In this document: positions 1 through 8,512 of the stretch, piece after piece
Layout of the letters: each line of letters starts with the position of its first letter
Position numbering within the stretch: position 1 is the first letter of the stretch
Assembly: GCA_964626055.1 (NCBI GenBank)
Contig: CAZVDF010000020.1
Location: 1-50,132 of the forward strand
Direction: 5' to 3'
Source: JAFGSG01 sp964626055
Lineage (GTDB): Bacteria; Spirochaetota; UBA4802; JAFGDQ01
Length of the DNA stretch: 50,132 nt
Position numbers and translations under genes: made by a program
The notes under the pieces: generated by a model
Databases searched by the model: none
The model's input: the letters and a program-made list of their open reading frames with translations, nothing else
What the model was told of the DNA's origin: nothing

Positions 1-422
1 GCGTCGTATTCCTCGGTACACTTGTAGACAAGATGCACGTTATCGGTAAGAGTCAGAAATCCGTGAGCAAATCCGTGAGGAATAAACAGCATTTTGTTAT
101 TTTCTCCAGAAAGCTCCAACGATATCCATTTCAGATACGTAGGCGAGCTTTTCCGTATATCCACGGCAACGTCCCACACGGAGCCTGCCATCACGCGCAC
201 AAGCTTGCCCTGCGCTTTAGGCGCGTGCTGGTAATGCAGCCCGCGGATCACGTTCTTTTTTGATAGCGAATGATTGTCCTGTAAAAAATCGTAATCCAGT
301 CCGTTTGCGGCGAAATCAGATCTTTTATACGACTCAAGAAAAAAACCCCTCTCGTCGTTAAAAACCCTGGGCTCAATTAAAACAAGGCCGTTTATTTCAA
401 GTTCTTTAAAAACAAAAGGCAT
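1..422 (-). CDS. rfbC: dTDP-4-dehydrorhamnose 3,5-epimerase, C-terminus cut by window edge
   Basis: RfbC (RmlC) epimerises C3 and C5 of dTDP-4-keto-6-deoxyglucose in the cytoplasmic dTDP-L-rhamnose pathway. The reading frame opens with MPFVFKELEINGLVLIEP and shows the family blocks DERGFFLESYKRSDF, QDNHSLSKKNVIRGLHYQ (with the catalytic-base histidine in GLHYQ), GKLVRVMAGSVWDVAVDIR, and GFAHGFLTL near the cut. About 140 of the usual 180 or so residues lie inside the window; the frame is still open at base 1. The ATG at 420-422 lies one base beyond the rfbA stop codon, so the two genes are almost certainly co-transcribed and translationally coupled. The identity is firm. Confidence 0.95.
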   Translation of the reverse strand, partial: MPFVFKELEINGLVLIEPRVFNDERGFFLESYKRSDFAANGLDYDFLQDNHSLSKKNVIRGLHYQHAPKAQGKLVRVMAGSVWDVAVDIRKSSPTYLKWISLELSGENNKMLFIPHGFAHGFLTLTDNVHLVYKCTEEYD

Positions 423-423
423 T

Positions 424-1296
424 TTATCTCTTTATCTCCAGTATTTTCAATAAATATTCGCCGTAACCGGATTTCCGGAGAGGCTCCGCGATTTTACGAA
501 GCTGCTTTTCATCGATAAAGTCCATCGAATAAGCGATCTCTTCAATGCATGAAATCTTCAATCCCTGCCTGTCCTCGACAGTCTTCACATACAGCGCCGC
601 GTCAATCATCGAAGCATGTGTGCCTGTGTCGAGCCAGGCGAATCCGCGCCCCATTAATTTTACGCGAAGCTCGTTATCTTTTAAATACAGATTGTTAAGA
701 TCGGTTATTTCGATCTCTCCTCTTTTGGAAGGCTTAAGGGATTTTGCCTTTTGAACAACGGTATTATCGTAAAAATAAAGACCGACAACTGCGTAATTGG
801 ATTTCGGCTTCACCGGCTTTTCTTCGATTGAAAGCACCCTGCCTTTTGCGTCAAAATCGACAACTCCGTATCTTTCCGGATCGCTTACGTAATATCCGAA
901 AACCGTCGCGCCTTTTTCATGCGATGCCGCCTCCTTCATAAGCTCGGGAAGTCCATGGCCGTAAAATATATTGTCGCCCAGAATAAGGCACACTTTATCA
1001 TTCCCGGCAAATTTCTCCCCTACGATAAAAGCATCAGCAAGCCCGCGCGGGACTTCCTGCACCTTATAATGGAGCGAAAGTCCCAAACCGCTCCCATCGC
1101 CTAAAAGACTCTCTATTTTCGGAAGATCTTCCGGTGTGGAGATGATGAGAATATCCCTTATACCCGCAAGCATTAGTGTCGAAAGCGGATAGTATATCAT
1201 CGGTTTATCGTATACGGGCAGAAGCTGCTTGCACACTACATGCGTTATCGGATAAAGCCTTGTGCCGGCGCCTCCGGCAAGAATTATTCCTTTCAT
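424..1296 (-). CDS. rfbA: Glucose-1-phosphate thymidylyltransferase
   Basis: RfbA (RmlA) joins glucose 1-phosphate and dTTP to give dTDP-glucose, the first committed step to dTDP-rhamnose for surface polysaccharide. The 290-residue product has the usual length. It opens with the nucleotide-binding loop MKGIILAGGAGTRLYPIT, followed by KQLLPVYDKPMIYYPLSTLMLAGIRDILII. GDNIFYGHGL, EKPVKPKSNYAVVGLYFYD and GRGFAWLDTGTHASM follow in family order. A purine-rich stretch (AAAAGGAAAA) lies upstream of the ATG. rfbC follows directly on the same strand; rfbB and rfbD would be expected beyond the left edge but are not visible. The gene is complete and of high certainty. Confidence 0.97.
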   Translation of the reverse strand: MKGIILAGGAGTRLYPITHVVCKQLLPVYDKPMIYYPLSTLMLAGIRDILIISTPEDLPKIESLLGDGSGLGLSLHYKVQEVPRGLADAFIVGEKFAGNDKVCLILGDNIFYGHGLPELMKEAASHEKGATVFGYYVSDPERYGVVDFDAKGRVLSIEEKPVKPKSNYAVVGLYFYDNTVVQKAKSLKPSKRGEIEITDLNNLYLKDNELRVKLMGRGFAWLDTGTHASMIDAALYVKTVEDRQGLKISCIEEIAYSMDFIDEKQLRKIAEPLRKSGYGEYLLKILEIKR

Positions 1297-1462
1297 CTTG
1301 AATTTTCCTTTTATTATATAAATGTAAACCGAAAATGACTTAAATGCGTATTATTCTCAAAGTAATAGGAACATATTAATTTTAAATAATCGCTTTCCTA
1401 ACATATATTTACAAACGACAAAGACAAAAGATATTAATGTTAAAAGAATAGTAAAGCTATTT

Positions 1463-4400
1463 TCAGGTTTGCAGCTTGGAAGTTTTTTTTCTTTTCTTTT
1501 TGGCCGGCAATTTGATTTTGTCCGTGCTTTTTAATATCCGAATGATTTTCCCGGAAAGCTCATCTTTCTTGAACGGCTTTTGCAGGAAACCCATGACTCC
1601 TTTATCGATAATTGCCTGAGCTTCCCCGTCAAGACTGTAACCTGATGTCAGCAACGCTTTCACGCCGGGATTAATTTTTTTCATGGCAATAAAAGCGTCC
1701 CTCCCGTTCATCACAGGCATTATCATATCGAGTATAACAAGGTCGATTTTTTTCCAGTTTTTTTTATAGAACCTTACCGCTTCTTTGCCATTATGGCAAA
1801 CATTGACTTTATATCCCAGGTTATTCAGAATTTTTTTCCCCACAACGCATAAATCTTTTTCATCATCGGCAAGCAATATACCGGCAGATATTTTAGCGAA
1901 CTTCGCAATACCGGGTTTTGTTTTTGATCTTGTTTGTGATTTTCCGCAAGCCGGCAAATATATTTTAAAGATCGAGCCATGACCCGGCTCGCTGTACACA
2001 TTTATCATACCATTATGATTTTTAACCGTACCGTAAACAGAGGCCAGTCCGAAACCAGTACCTTTGCCTTTACCTTTAGTTGTAAAGAACGGTTCAAAAA
2101 GACGATTCTGTGTCTTCTTATCCATTCCAATTCCCGTATCGGAAACACTTATCCTGATATATTTACCAAGATCAATATAATATGGGGCATTTTTATAAGA
2201 TTCGTCGGTTATTTCGGTTATATCTGTGGTAAATAAAAGTTCTCCGCCGTCCGGCATGGCATCGCGGGCATTTAAAGCGAGGTTGAGTATGGCGCTCTTA
2301 AGCTGCGAAGGGTCTCCCTGTGTTGTCGGTGTATCGGCTTTCAGGTCCTGCAGAATTATTATTCGTTTGTCGATACTGTGTTTAAGCATTATAACTATTT
2401 CGGATATGATTTCGTGCATATTCACTGTGGTTAATAAGTATTTGCCTTTCCTTGAAAACGCAAGCATTTGATATATTAAATTCGCCGAGCGTTTGACTCC
2501 GTTCAATATACCGTCAATGTAGCTTTTCATTTCAGAGCCGGCCTCAACTTCATCACGAAGCAGCTCGGCATAACCGGAGATAATCGACAGTTCGTTATTG
2601 AAATCATGCGCAATACCGCCGGCAAGCTGGCCTATAGCTTCCATTTTTTCGGATTGACGCAGCTTTTCTTCCATATTCTTCTGTTCCGTTATGTCGCGGC
2701 CGAAGCATGAAATCCCTCTTATTCTTTTCTTATCATCAAATATCGGGCTGATTCTGAATTCAAACAGTATCTCCCGCAGTTTAACGACCCTGGAAAAGCT
2801 TTCCCCGTTCAAAGCTCGGTCGAAATCTTTTTTGCCCTGCGTTCTTAATTCGGGGGTTATAAATAATTCAAGAATATTCACTCCGTCCATCAATTCAATA
2901 TTTAATATTTCATGAATCCATTTCTTAAAAGCCTGATTAAACGAACTGAAACAATAGTTGCTGTCAAGAGAGAAAATAATGATATCCCTGGGGCTGTCGA
3001 TTATTGATTTAATCTGTGCATTAAGATCGCGTGTCGCAGACTCGGAAAGGATCCTGCTTACAGAACCTCCGACTATTCCTGCTATAGCGGAGATGCTTGC
3101 GCGAACCATATCGGTAAGTTCATAATGTGTAAAAGAAGCAATAATCAATACGGCAACAACATTGTTCTCGTGTTTGATGGGAATAATATACGAAAATTTT
3201 ACTCCTTCCCTTATCCGAAAATCATCTTCCGGATAATTATAATCCAGGTAAGATTTGATGACCGGTTCGCCTTGTGCGACCAATTTGGATAATGAAAAAT
3301 CCGGAGCAAAAAAAGATATATTTTTAATAAACTCGCCATGATGTCCCAGATGAGAGATCAGAGAAAGTTCGCCCGTATCCATATTACGAATATGAAAAGA
3401 TCCTGCGTCGATCCTGTCCAGCCTGGTCGCGGCCCGCAATACGATATCGCCAAGTTCTTTTAATTCGGTTGTTCCGGAAAGTGCGACGCTTAAATCTTTC
3501 TGTATCGTCAAAAGATCGACAGCCATTTTGCGTTCCGTAATGTCCGTAAAGAAACCTACAAGGCAGTCATTGCCTTTTATAATTATAGGCGAAGCGCTTA
3601 TATTTGCGTAAAATATCGTTCCGTCCTTTCGTAAAAGCGGAACTGCAGCCGCCATTTTTATTTTCCCGGCCGCACAGGCCTTAAAATAGGAAATAACAAC
3701 CGGCAGGTTGTCTTCCGGATGTATATCGTTTACAGTCATTCCCATGAATTCCTCTGCAGAATAACCGAGCATGGAACAGATTGTCGGGTTGCTGTAAATA
3801 AATTTTTTGTCAGGAATATCGGCAATAAGAATGCCTTCAGCCGCCGTCTCGATAATAGTAGAAAATTTCTTTTCGGATTCGATCAGTGCTTTTTCCGAGA
3901 GCTCCTGTTTTGTAATGTCCTGCATAAAACAGGAAACTCCGGTTATTTTCTGTTTTTCCCCCACTATCGGGCTGACGGAAATATAGTAAACTGTTCCGTC
4001 AATTTCGTGTTTTTTTATAACCGTCTCACCGTTAAACGCTCTTTCAAAATTCCGTTTTGCATCTTTTTTAAATTTCGGATCGGAAATTACATCCAGAGAA
4101 TTAGTTCCGATTTTTATCTCATTTTTATAAATATCAAGTATCTCTTTTTTATGCCTTTCATTAAACGAAGTATAGCAGAAATTCGTATCAATTGAAAAAA
4201 TGCTGATATTCTGAGGGCTATCAATAATTGCTTTAAGGCGGGCATTAATTTCACGTATGGCGATTTCCGAAAGAATACGCGCTATGGCGCTGCCGAGCAT
4301 TTTTGTAATCGCTTCTAAACCGTCCCGTATTTCCTGCGGAAGAGCATCGTGCGTATGGGAAGCAAGATTTAAATGAGCAATTGCCTTATTTTCATGCATT

Positions 4401-5557
4401 ATCGGTATTGCAATAACGAGTTTCAATCCTTCTTTATTGAACAGATTATTTTCCCGGGACATCATATTCGGGCCAGAAAAGAATAGAATCTCCCCTTTTG
4501 AGGCAATCTGAGCCTCAAGACTATCAGCATTGAAGAATGATACAGACTCAATAAAAGATTCGGAAAGACCGCGATGGGCGATAAGATTTACATTGCCGGT
4601 CTCGCTATCGATAACGTAAAAACCGCCTGAATCTATTCCTTCGATTTTAATTATTGAATCAAGAACCTCTTTTCCTATCTCATACAGTTCAGTCGCGCTG
4701 GCAAGCGTATAGGAAAGATCTTTCTGTATTCTCAATAGATCGACTGTACGCTTGTGTAAAGATAAATCCCTGAACACGCTGAAAAGTTTGGGCCCCGTGC
4801 TGAGATCGATAATTGAGCAGGAGAAAAGCCCGTATATTTTATTCCCGTTTTTTCCGCGCATTTCCAACTCAACATCCTTGCATGATCCTTTTTCTATGAC
4901 TGAGTTTATTATCAAATCCCTTGGCCTGGAAGGATCCCATATACCTAATTCAACCGCGGTTTTATTTAACACTTCTTCTTTTTTAAGGTTATGCATTTTT
5001 AAAAATGCGTCGTTCACCTCGATAAATCGTCCGTCTGAAAAAGTAGCAATCGTGAACGGATCAAGGCTCATATGAAATGCCTTATAAAACTTCTCTTCGC
5101 TTTCCGATAATTGCGCGGTTATGTTTTGTTCCGTATTTAAGTCGATCAGCAGCCCGATTATCCTCTCCGGCCTGCCCTCCGCATTGCGTTTAACCAGCCT
5201 GCCGCTGCAGAAAATCCTGCGCCACTCGCCGGATGTTGTCTTTACGCGGTACTCATATTCGTGCGAGTCCCTTTCACCGTTATTATATTCATCAATAATC
5301 TTTTTTATAATGATCAGATCATCACTATGGATTATGCTGAACCAAAAATTATAAATGTCGGGGATGTCTTTTATTTCGTATCCGAACGATTCAAAAAATT
5401 TACTGCTGAGATATATTTCCCCTTTCTGAATATTCCAGTCGTACAAAGCATCGGTGGAAAGATATGGCAAGCGATCCGAACGGTCCGGTCCGGCTGCGGA
5501 TTCGGGTATGATATTATCTTTGTTTTTAGTTTTAGTCGGTCTAATATCTTTAGGCAT
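1463..5557 (-). CDS. Large cytoplasmic PAS/GAF hybrid histidine kinase with C-terminal receiver
   Basis: The 1364-residue sensor kinase has no obvious membrane segment and is presumably cytoplasmic. Domain order: PAS1 (about 34-145), PAS2 (150-268), GAF1 (285-430), PAS3 (440-552), PAS4 (560-678), GAF2 (695-840), PAS5 (848-958), HisKA (about 970-1040), HATPase (1085-1200) and receiver (1225-1345). The phospho-accepting histidine is His984 in GGIAHDFNNELSIISGY. ATP-binding boxes NLALNARDAMPDGG, DTGIGM and GKGTGFGLASVYG are intact. The receiver carries Asp1276 in LVILDMIMPVMNG and a lysine in FLQKPF. GAF1-PAS3 and GAF2-PAS5 look like copies of one block, both entered through a shared VDLL.IQKDLS linker. 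The C-terminus is lysine-rich. The signal and target are unknown; no partner regulator lies adjacent. A hybrid kinase feeding a phosphorelay is the likeliest role. Confidence 0.9.
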   Translation of the reverse strand: MPKDIRPTKTKNKDNIIPESAAGPDRSDRLPYLSTDALYDWNIQKGEIYLSSKFFESFGYEIKDIPDIYNFWFSIIHSDDLIIIKKIIDEYNNGERDSHEYEYRVKTTSGEWRRIFCSGRLVKRNAEGRPERIIGLLIDLNTEQNITAQLSESEEKFYKAFHMSLDPFTIATFSDGRFIEVNDAFLKMHNLKKEEVLNKTAVELGIWDPSRPRDLIINSVIEKGSCKDVELEMRGKNGNKIYGLFSCSIIDLSTGPKLFSVFRDLSLHKRTVDLLRIQKDLSYTLASATELYEIGKEVLDSIIKIEGIDSGGFYVIDSETGNVNLIAHRGLSESFIESVSFFNADSLEAQIASKGEILFFSGPNMMSRENNLFNKEGLKLVIAIPIMHENKAIAHLNLASHTHDALPQEIRDGLEAITKMLGSAIARILSEIAIREINARLKAIIDSPQNISIFSIDTNFCYTSFNERHKKEILDIYKNEIKIGTNSLDVISDPKFKKDAKRNFERAFNGETVIKKHEIDGTVYYISVSPIVGEKQKITGVSCFMQDITKQELSEKALIESEKKFSTIIETAAEGILIADIPDKKFIYSNPTICSMLGYSAEEFMGMTVNDIHPEDNLPVVISYFKACAAGKIKMAAAVPLLRKDGTIFYANISASPIIIKGNDCLVGFFTDITERKMAVDLLTIQKDLSVALSGTTELKELGDIVLRAATRLDRIDAGSFHIRNMDTGELSLISHLGHHGEFIKNISFFAPDFSLSKLVAQGEPVIKSYLDYNYPEDDFRIREGVKFSYIIPIKHENNVVAVLIIASFTHYELTDMVRASISAIAGIVGGSVSRILSESATRDLNAQIKSIIDSPRDIIIFSLDSNYCFSSFNQAFKKWIHEILNIELMDGVNILELFITPELRTQGKKDFDRALNGESFSRVVKLREILFEFRISPIFDDKKRIRGISCFGRDITEQKNMEEKLRQSEKMEAIGQLAGGIAHDFNNELSIISGYAELLRDEVEAGSEMKSYIDGILNGVKRSANLIYQMLAFSRKGKYLLTTVNMHEIISEIVIMLKHSIDKRIIILQDLKADTPTTQGDPSQLKSAILNLALNARDAMPDGGELLFTTDITEITDESYKNAPYYIDLGKYIRISVSDTGIGMDKKTQNRLFEPFFTTKGKGKGTGFGLASVYGTVKNHNGMINVYSEPGHGSIFKIYLPACGKSQTRSKTKPGIAKFAKISAGILLADDEKDLCVVGKKILNNLGYKVNVCHNGKEAVRFYKKNWKKIDLVILDMIMPVMNGRDAFIAMKKINPGVKALLTSGYSLDGEAQAIIDKGVMGFLQKPFKKDELSGKIIRILKSTDKIKLPAKKKRKKTSKLQT

Positions 5558-5721
5558 TATTTTAAGCCTGCAATAAATGATTAAAACTCATACTAAAAAC
5601 ATTAGAGAAATAAGATGTCGGTAAACATAAAATATTATATAAAATTAAAATTAATTACAAGGATTATTTATTTTTTATTTTATTTAATTGCTTGAAGAAA
5701 ATAAAATAGTTCATATGTTAC

Positions 5722-5821
5722 NNNNNNNNNNNNNNNNNNNNNNNNNNNNNNNNNNNNNNNNNNNNNNNNNNNNNNNNNNNNNNNNNNNNNNNNNNNNNNN
5801 NNNNNNNNNNNNNNNNNNNNN
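5722..5821. other. Assembly gap of exactly 100 N
   Basis: One hundred N characters join two contigs, the standard filler for a gap of unknown size. The 164 bases to its left (5558-5721) are AT-rich and hold no gene that I can see. They are the upstream region of the large kinase, whose promoter should lie there. The right contig begins inside the ispD reading frame. Gene order across this point is therefore inferred by scaffolding and is not shown by the sequence. Confidence 0.98.
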
Positions 5822-6001
5822 ATTAAGGAAGCGCACGAGCTTGCCATGTCAAAAGGAGTTAATGATCCGACGGATGATGTCCGGCTTGTTCTGGATGCCG
5901 GCCATAAAGTCAGGATGATTGAAGGCAGTCCTTTTAACATTAAAATTACAAGTCCATTCGATATCCGGTTAGCAGAATTTATTGCGGGGAAAGAAAAATA
6001 A
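5822..6001 (+). CDS. ispD: 2-C-methyl-D-erythritol 4-phosphate cytidylyltransferase, C-terminal fragment
   Basis: The first 59 codons after the gap read IKEAHELAMSKGVNDPTDDVRLVLDAGHKVRMIEGSPFNIKITSPFDIRLAEFIAGKEK and then TAA. This is the typical tail of IspD: a TDD segment, a GHKVR..EG.P.NIKIT block that closes the nucleotide-binding fold, and a terminal PFDIRLAEF helix. IspD transfers CMP to methylerythritol phosphate in the non-mevalonate isoprenoid pathway. Roughly three quarters of the protein is missing because of the assembly gap, so the truncation is most likely technical and not biological. No ispF follows. The next gene starts about 100 bases later on the same strand. Confidence 0.85.
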   Translation: MKEAHELAMSKGVNDPTDDVRLVLDAGHKVRMIEGSPFNIKITSPFDIRLAEFIAGKEK

Positions 6002-6030
6002 CGCTTTGCTTCATTAAAAATATCGGAAGT

Positions 6031-6100
6031 CATCTTAAAATTAAATTTTGTTGTTCGATAGATCGAAATATATAACAAAAATTACAATGTTAACAAGATA
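6031..6100. repeat. AT-rich interspersed repeat, copy 1
   Basis: The copy begins CATCTTAAAATTAAATTTTG, carries the core TCGAAATATATAACAAAAATTACAA and ends near AACAAGATAA, an approximate inverse of the start. The same start and core recur near 23924, 38410 and 44181. It fills the space between the ispD tail and the next gene, ending six bases before that gene's ATG. Alignment was done by eye. Confidence 0.5.
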
Positions 6101-6105
6101 ATCAA

Positions 6106-7743
6106 ATGACACTAATATCACGAATAACCGGCCTGGAAAACAAAAAGCACATATTTTTCCTTCTGCTTTTTGCCGCTACATTGCTATTCCGTTTCCCGAC
6201 TCTTTTCAATGATTACTATGACGTTGACGAGCTTTCCGCGATCGTGCAGACTCACGAGTACATGGCAGGCGATATTCCAGGAAAGGATTTTCAGGAGAGC
6301 AAGCCCCCGCTATACCACGCTGTCTTTAAAGCAGCTTACGCGGCCATGCCGCATAACGGATGGGTTCTAGTCCATGTAATTACCATATTAATCGTTTATT
6401 TAACGGCATTCTTTATTTTTCTCTCGGGCAATAAAATTGAAAATTTTACGGCAGGGGCAATAGCCTCCCTGTTTTATGCTGTATTCATATCCTCGTTCAA
6501 CCGTCATTTCATGGCAACTAACGGAGAGATCGTATATAACCTTCCGGTCACTGCAGGATTTTACTTTTTCATACTGTCTATCGATGATAAAAATAACGCG
6601 ATCAAAAAACTTATATTCCTGGCCGCTGCCGTACTTATGTGCATTTGCGCGGTTTATATTAAATTTCATGGAATAATTCTTTTTATATTCCTTGCTTTTA
6701 TGCTTATATTTTATATTCCTTATTATAAAAATAAATTTACGTTTAAATATTTATCTTTACTTCTGTCTGTCTTTACAGCATTCCTTGCAATAGCCGCTGT
6801 TGAATATTTCTCTGTAAAAATTATTACTCCAAAACTGGTCTCACGGATCGCAGGCATGCTGACATACGCTTCCGTCCAGGGCTTTAATCCTGCTTTTTTT
6901 ACGGCAAAATACGCCCACAGACAGCTGATGCCCGCTCTCTGGCATTTCGCGGCATGGATACCCGCGTTCATAACAGTTTATCTGTTTGTAAAAAATAAAT
7001 TCAAGCTGGGATCTTTATCTGTTTCCGCTTCAGCGATAATGTTTATTCTCTCATATCTGATGATTTTCGCGGGCGCGTCAAGATTATACTTTCATTACTT
7101 TCTGACATCTTACCCGGCTTTATGTATAATAGGAGCTTATTCATTATTAAAAATTGATACTAATATATTGAATAAAATCAGAGAGAAATTTACAGCGCTG
7201 ATTCTTATCCCCGGATTATTTTTCCTCGCATGGAATATTAAAGATATAATTATCAAACATTTTTTTCCGCAGGCTTTTTACAATGAAGGGAAAGCGCTTT
7301 ACTGGGCCCGCGCCGCACTCGTTGGAACATTCAACGATTATCTTTTACCGGAAGCTTCATACAAAGACGCCTGCGAATATATTAAAAGCATTACGAATCC
7401 AGGCGACAGGATATCTGTATGGGGAGACGGGCCGTATTTATATTACTTCTCCGAACGAAGAATGGGCGTAAATCATCTATGGCCGAAAACAGGGATCTCC
7501 GTGATGACGGCCCTTTATAAAAGAGGCGATACGGGATCAATTAAAGCCGCAGAAAAAATGGAGACAGGTTTTATAGAAGAAAATCTGAAAAAGAAAAAGC
7601 CTGTATTATTTATCGATACATCCGAAAACGGCCTTTCCACTTTTTATTATAAAGTAACGCCATTGATCGAAAAATATATAAAAGATAATTATTATTTTCT
7701 GAACGAAGTAAATAAGATAAAAATTTATAAGATAAAAAAATAA
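6106..7743 (+). CDS. Integral-membrane glycosyltransferase, GT39/ArnT-like (GT-C fold)
   Basis: The 545-residue polytopic protein has around ten hydrophobic segments, the first at about residues 17-30, and a soluble C-terminal part from about residue 400. The first periplasmic loop carries FRFPTLFNDYYDVDELSAIVQ with an acidic DVDE pair, then DFQESKPPLYHAVF. This matches the catalytic-aspartate loop and E.KPPL block of PMT/ArnT-type transferases that use polyprenyl-phosphate sugars. It probably adds a sugar to lipid A, a polysaccharide or a protein on the outer face of the inner membrane; donor and acceptor cannot be read from the sequence. The late segment ACEYIKSITNPGDRISVWGDGPYLYYFSERR resembles the C-terminal domain common in such proteins. 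The gene stands alone, and its start ATG has no strong ribosome-binding site. Confidence 0.78.
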   Translation: MTLISRITGLENKKHIFFLLLFAATLLFRFPTLFNDYYDVDELSAIVQTHEYMAGDIPGKDFQESKPPLYHAVFKAAYAAMPHNGWVLVHVITILIVYLTAFFIFLSGNKIENFTAGAIASLFYAVFISSFNRHFMATNGEIVYNLPVTAGFYFFILSIDDKNNAIKKLIFLAAAVLMCICAVYIKFHGIILFIFLAFMLIFYIPYYKNKFTFKYLSLLLSVFTAFLAIAAVEYFSVKIITPKLVSRIAGMLTYASVQGFNPAFFTAKYAHRQLMPALWHFAAWIPAFITVYLFVKNKFKLGSLSVSASAIMFILSYLMIFAGASRLYFHYFLTSYPALCIIGAYSLLKIDTNILNKIREKFTALILIPGLFFLAWNIKDIIIKHFFPQAFYNEGKALYWARAALVGTFNDYLLPEASYKDACEYIKSITNPGDRISVWGDGPYLYYFSERRMGVNHLWPKTGISVMTALYKRGDTGSIKAAEKMETGFIEENLKKKKPVLFIDTSENGLSTFYYKVTPLIEKYIKDNYYFLNEVNKIKIYKIKK

Positions 7744-7801
7744 TTAGAAGCCGTCTGACTTTTCTGTCGCCAATAGAACTTATAAACCGGGCAAATAAGT
7801 C

Positions 7802-8497
7802 TTAATCTATCTTGACCGTTTTGATATTTCCCAGGGATTTGATCCTGTTGAATAATTCCCTCACCTGGAAAGCTTCATCTATCCTGCAGCTTATCACGAC
7901 TTCAGTGGAATTTTTTTCCAGATTTTCTATTATTGACGGCTGTTTCACGGCGATTCCGAAATCTCTGATTATGGAAAAAATATCCGACCCGGACAAATGT
8001 TTCGAATCGAAATCAACTGTAATAACGCGCCAGTTCCTGCGTTCTATTATATGATCTTCGAGTTTATCGAATACATATAATATTACAATAAGAAAAACCG
8101 TGCATACGGTTCCCAGGAAATAATAACCCGAACCGAAAGCAAGTCCTATTCCGGAAGTTGTCCAGATGGATGCGGCTGTTGTTAAGCCTTTTACATTAAT
8201 TCCGAATCTGAAGATCGCTCCCGCCCCGAGAAATCCTATACCGCTGATCACCTGCGCCGCGAGTCTTGTTGGATCCGTACCAAAGCCTTTTTTTATATAT
8301 TCCGTAGGAATATGAATTGATAAGATCATCATTAAACAGGCACCGAGACAGATCACCATATGAGTACGCAGTCCGGCCGGCTGGCTGTGCCTTTCCCGGT
8401 CAAGACCGATAAGAAATCCAGCCAGTACGGCAAATACAATTCTGGTTAGAACTACAACAGGAGAGAATATGTCAAACTCTTTAAAAAATCCTTCCAA
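7802..8497 (-). CDS. MgtC/SapB family membrane protein
   Basis: The 231-residue protein has four to five N-terminal membrane helices and a C-terminal ACT-like domain. The family signature is clear: RIVFAVLAGFLIGLDRERHSQPAGLRTHMVICLGACL, then RLAAQVISGIGFLGAGAIFRFGINVKGLTTAASIWTTSGIGLAFGSG. MgtC proteins support survival in low magnesium and affect the F-type ATP synthase in pathogens; the role in this organism is open. The best start is a TTG at 8495-8497, preceded by AGGAG at a good distance, giving MEGFFKEFDIF. It follows argH by 15 bases and is probably in the same transcript, an unusual pairing with no obvious functional link. Confidence 0.88.
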   Translation of the reverse strand: MEGFFKEFDIFSPVVVLTRIVFAVLAGFLIGLDRERHSQPAGLRTHMVICLGACLMMILSIHIPTEYIKKGFGTDPTRLAAQVISGIGFLGAGAIFRFGINVKGLTTAASIWTTSGIGLAFGSGYYFLGTVCTVFLIVILYVFDKLEDHIIERRNWRVITVDFDSKHLSGSDIFSIIRDFGIAVKQPSIIENLEKNSTEVVISCRIDEAFQVRELFNRIKSLGNIKTVKID

Positions 8498-8512
8498 ATC
8501 TATACTCCTGAA

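Noticed and set aside
5680..6078. Open frames across the N gap
   Set aside because: They exist only because N codons do not stop translation; the right part is the ispD tail in another frame.
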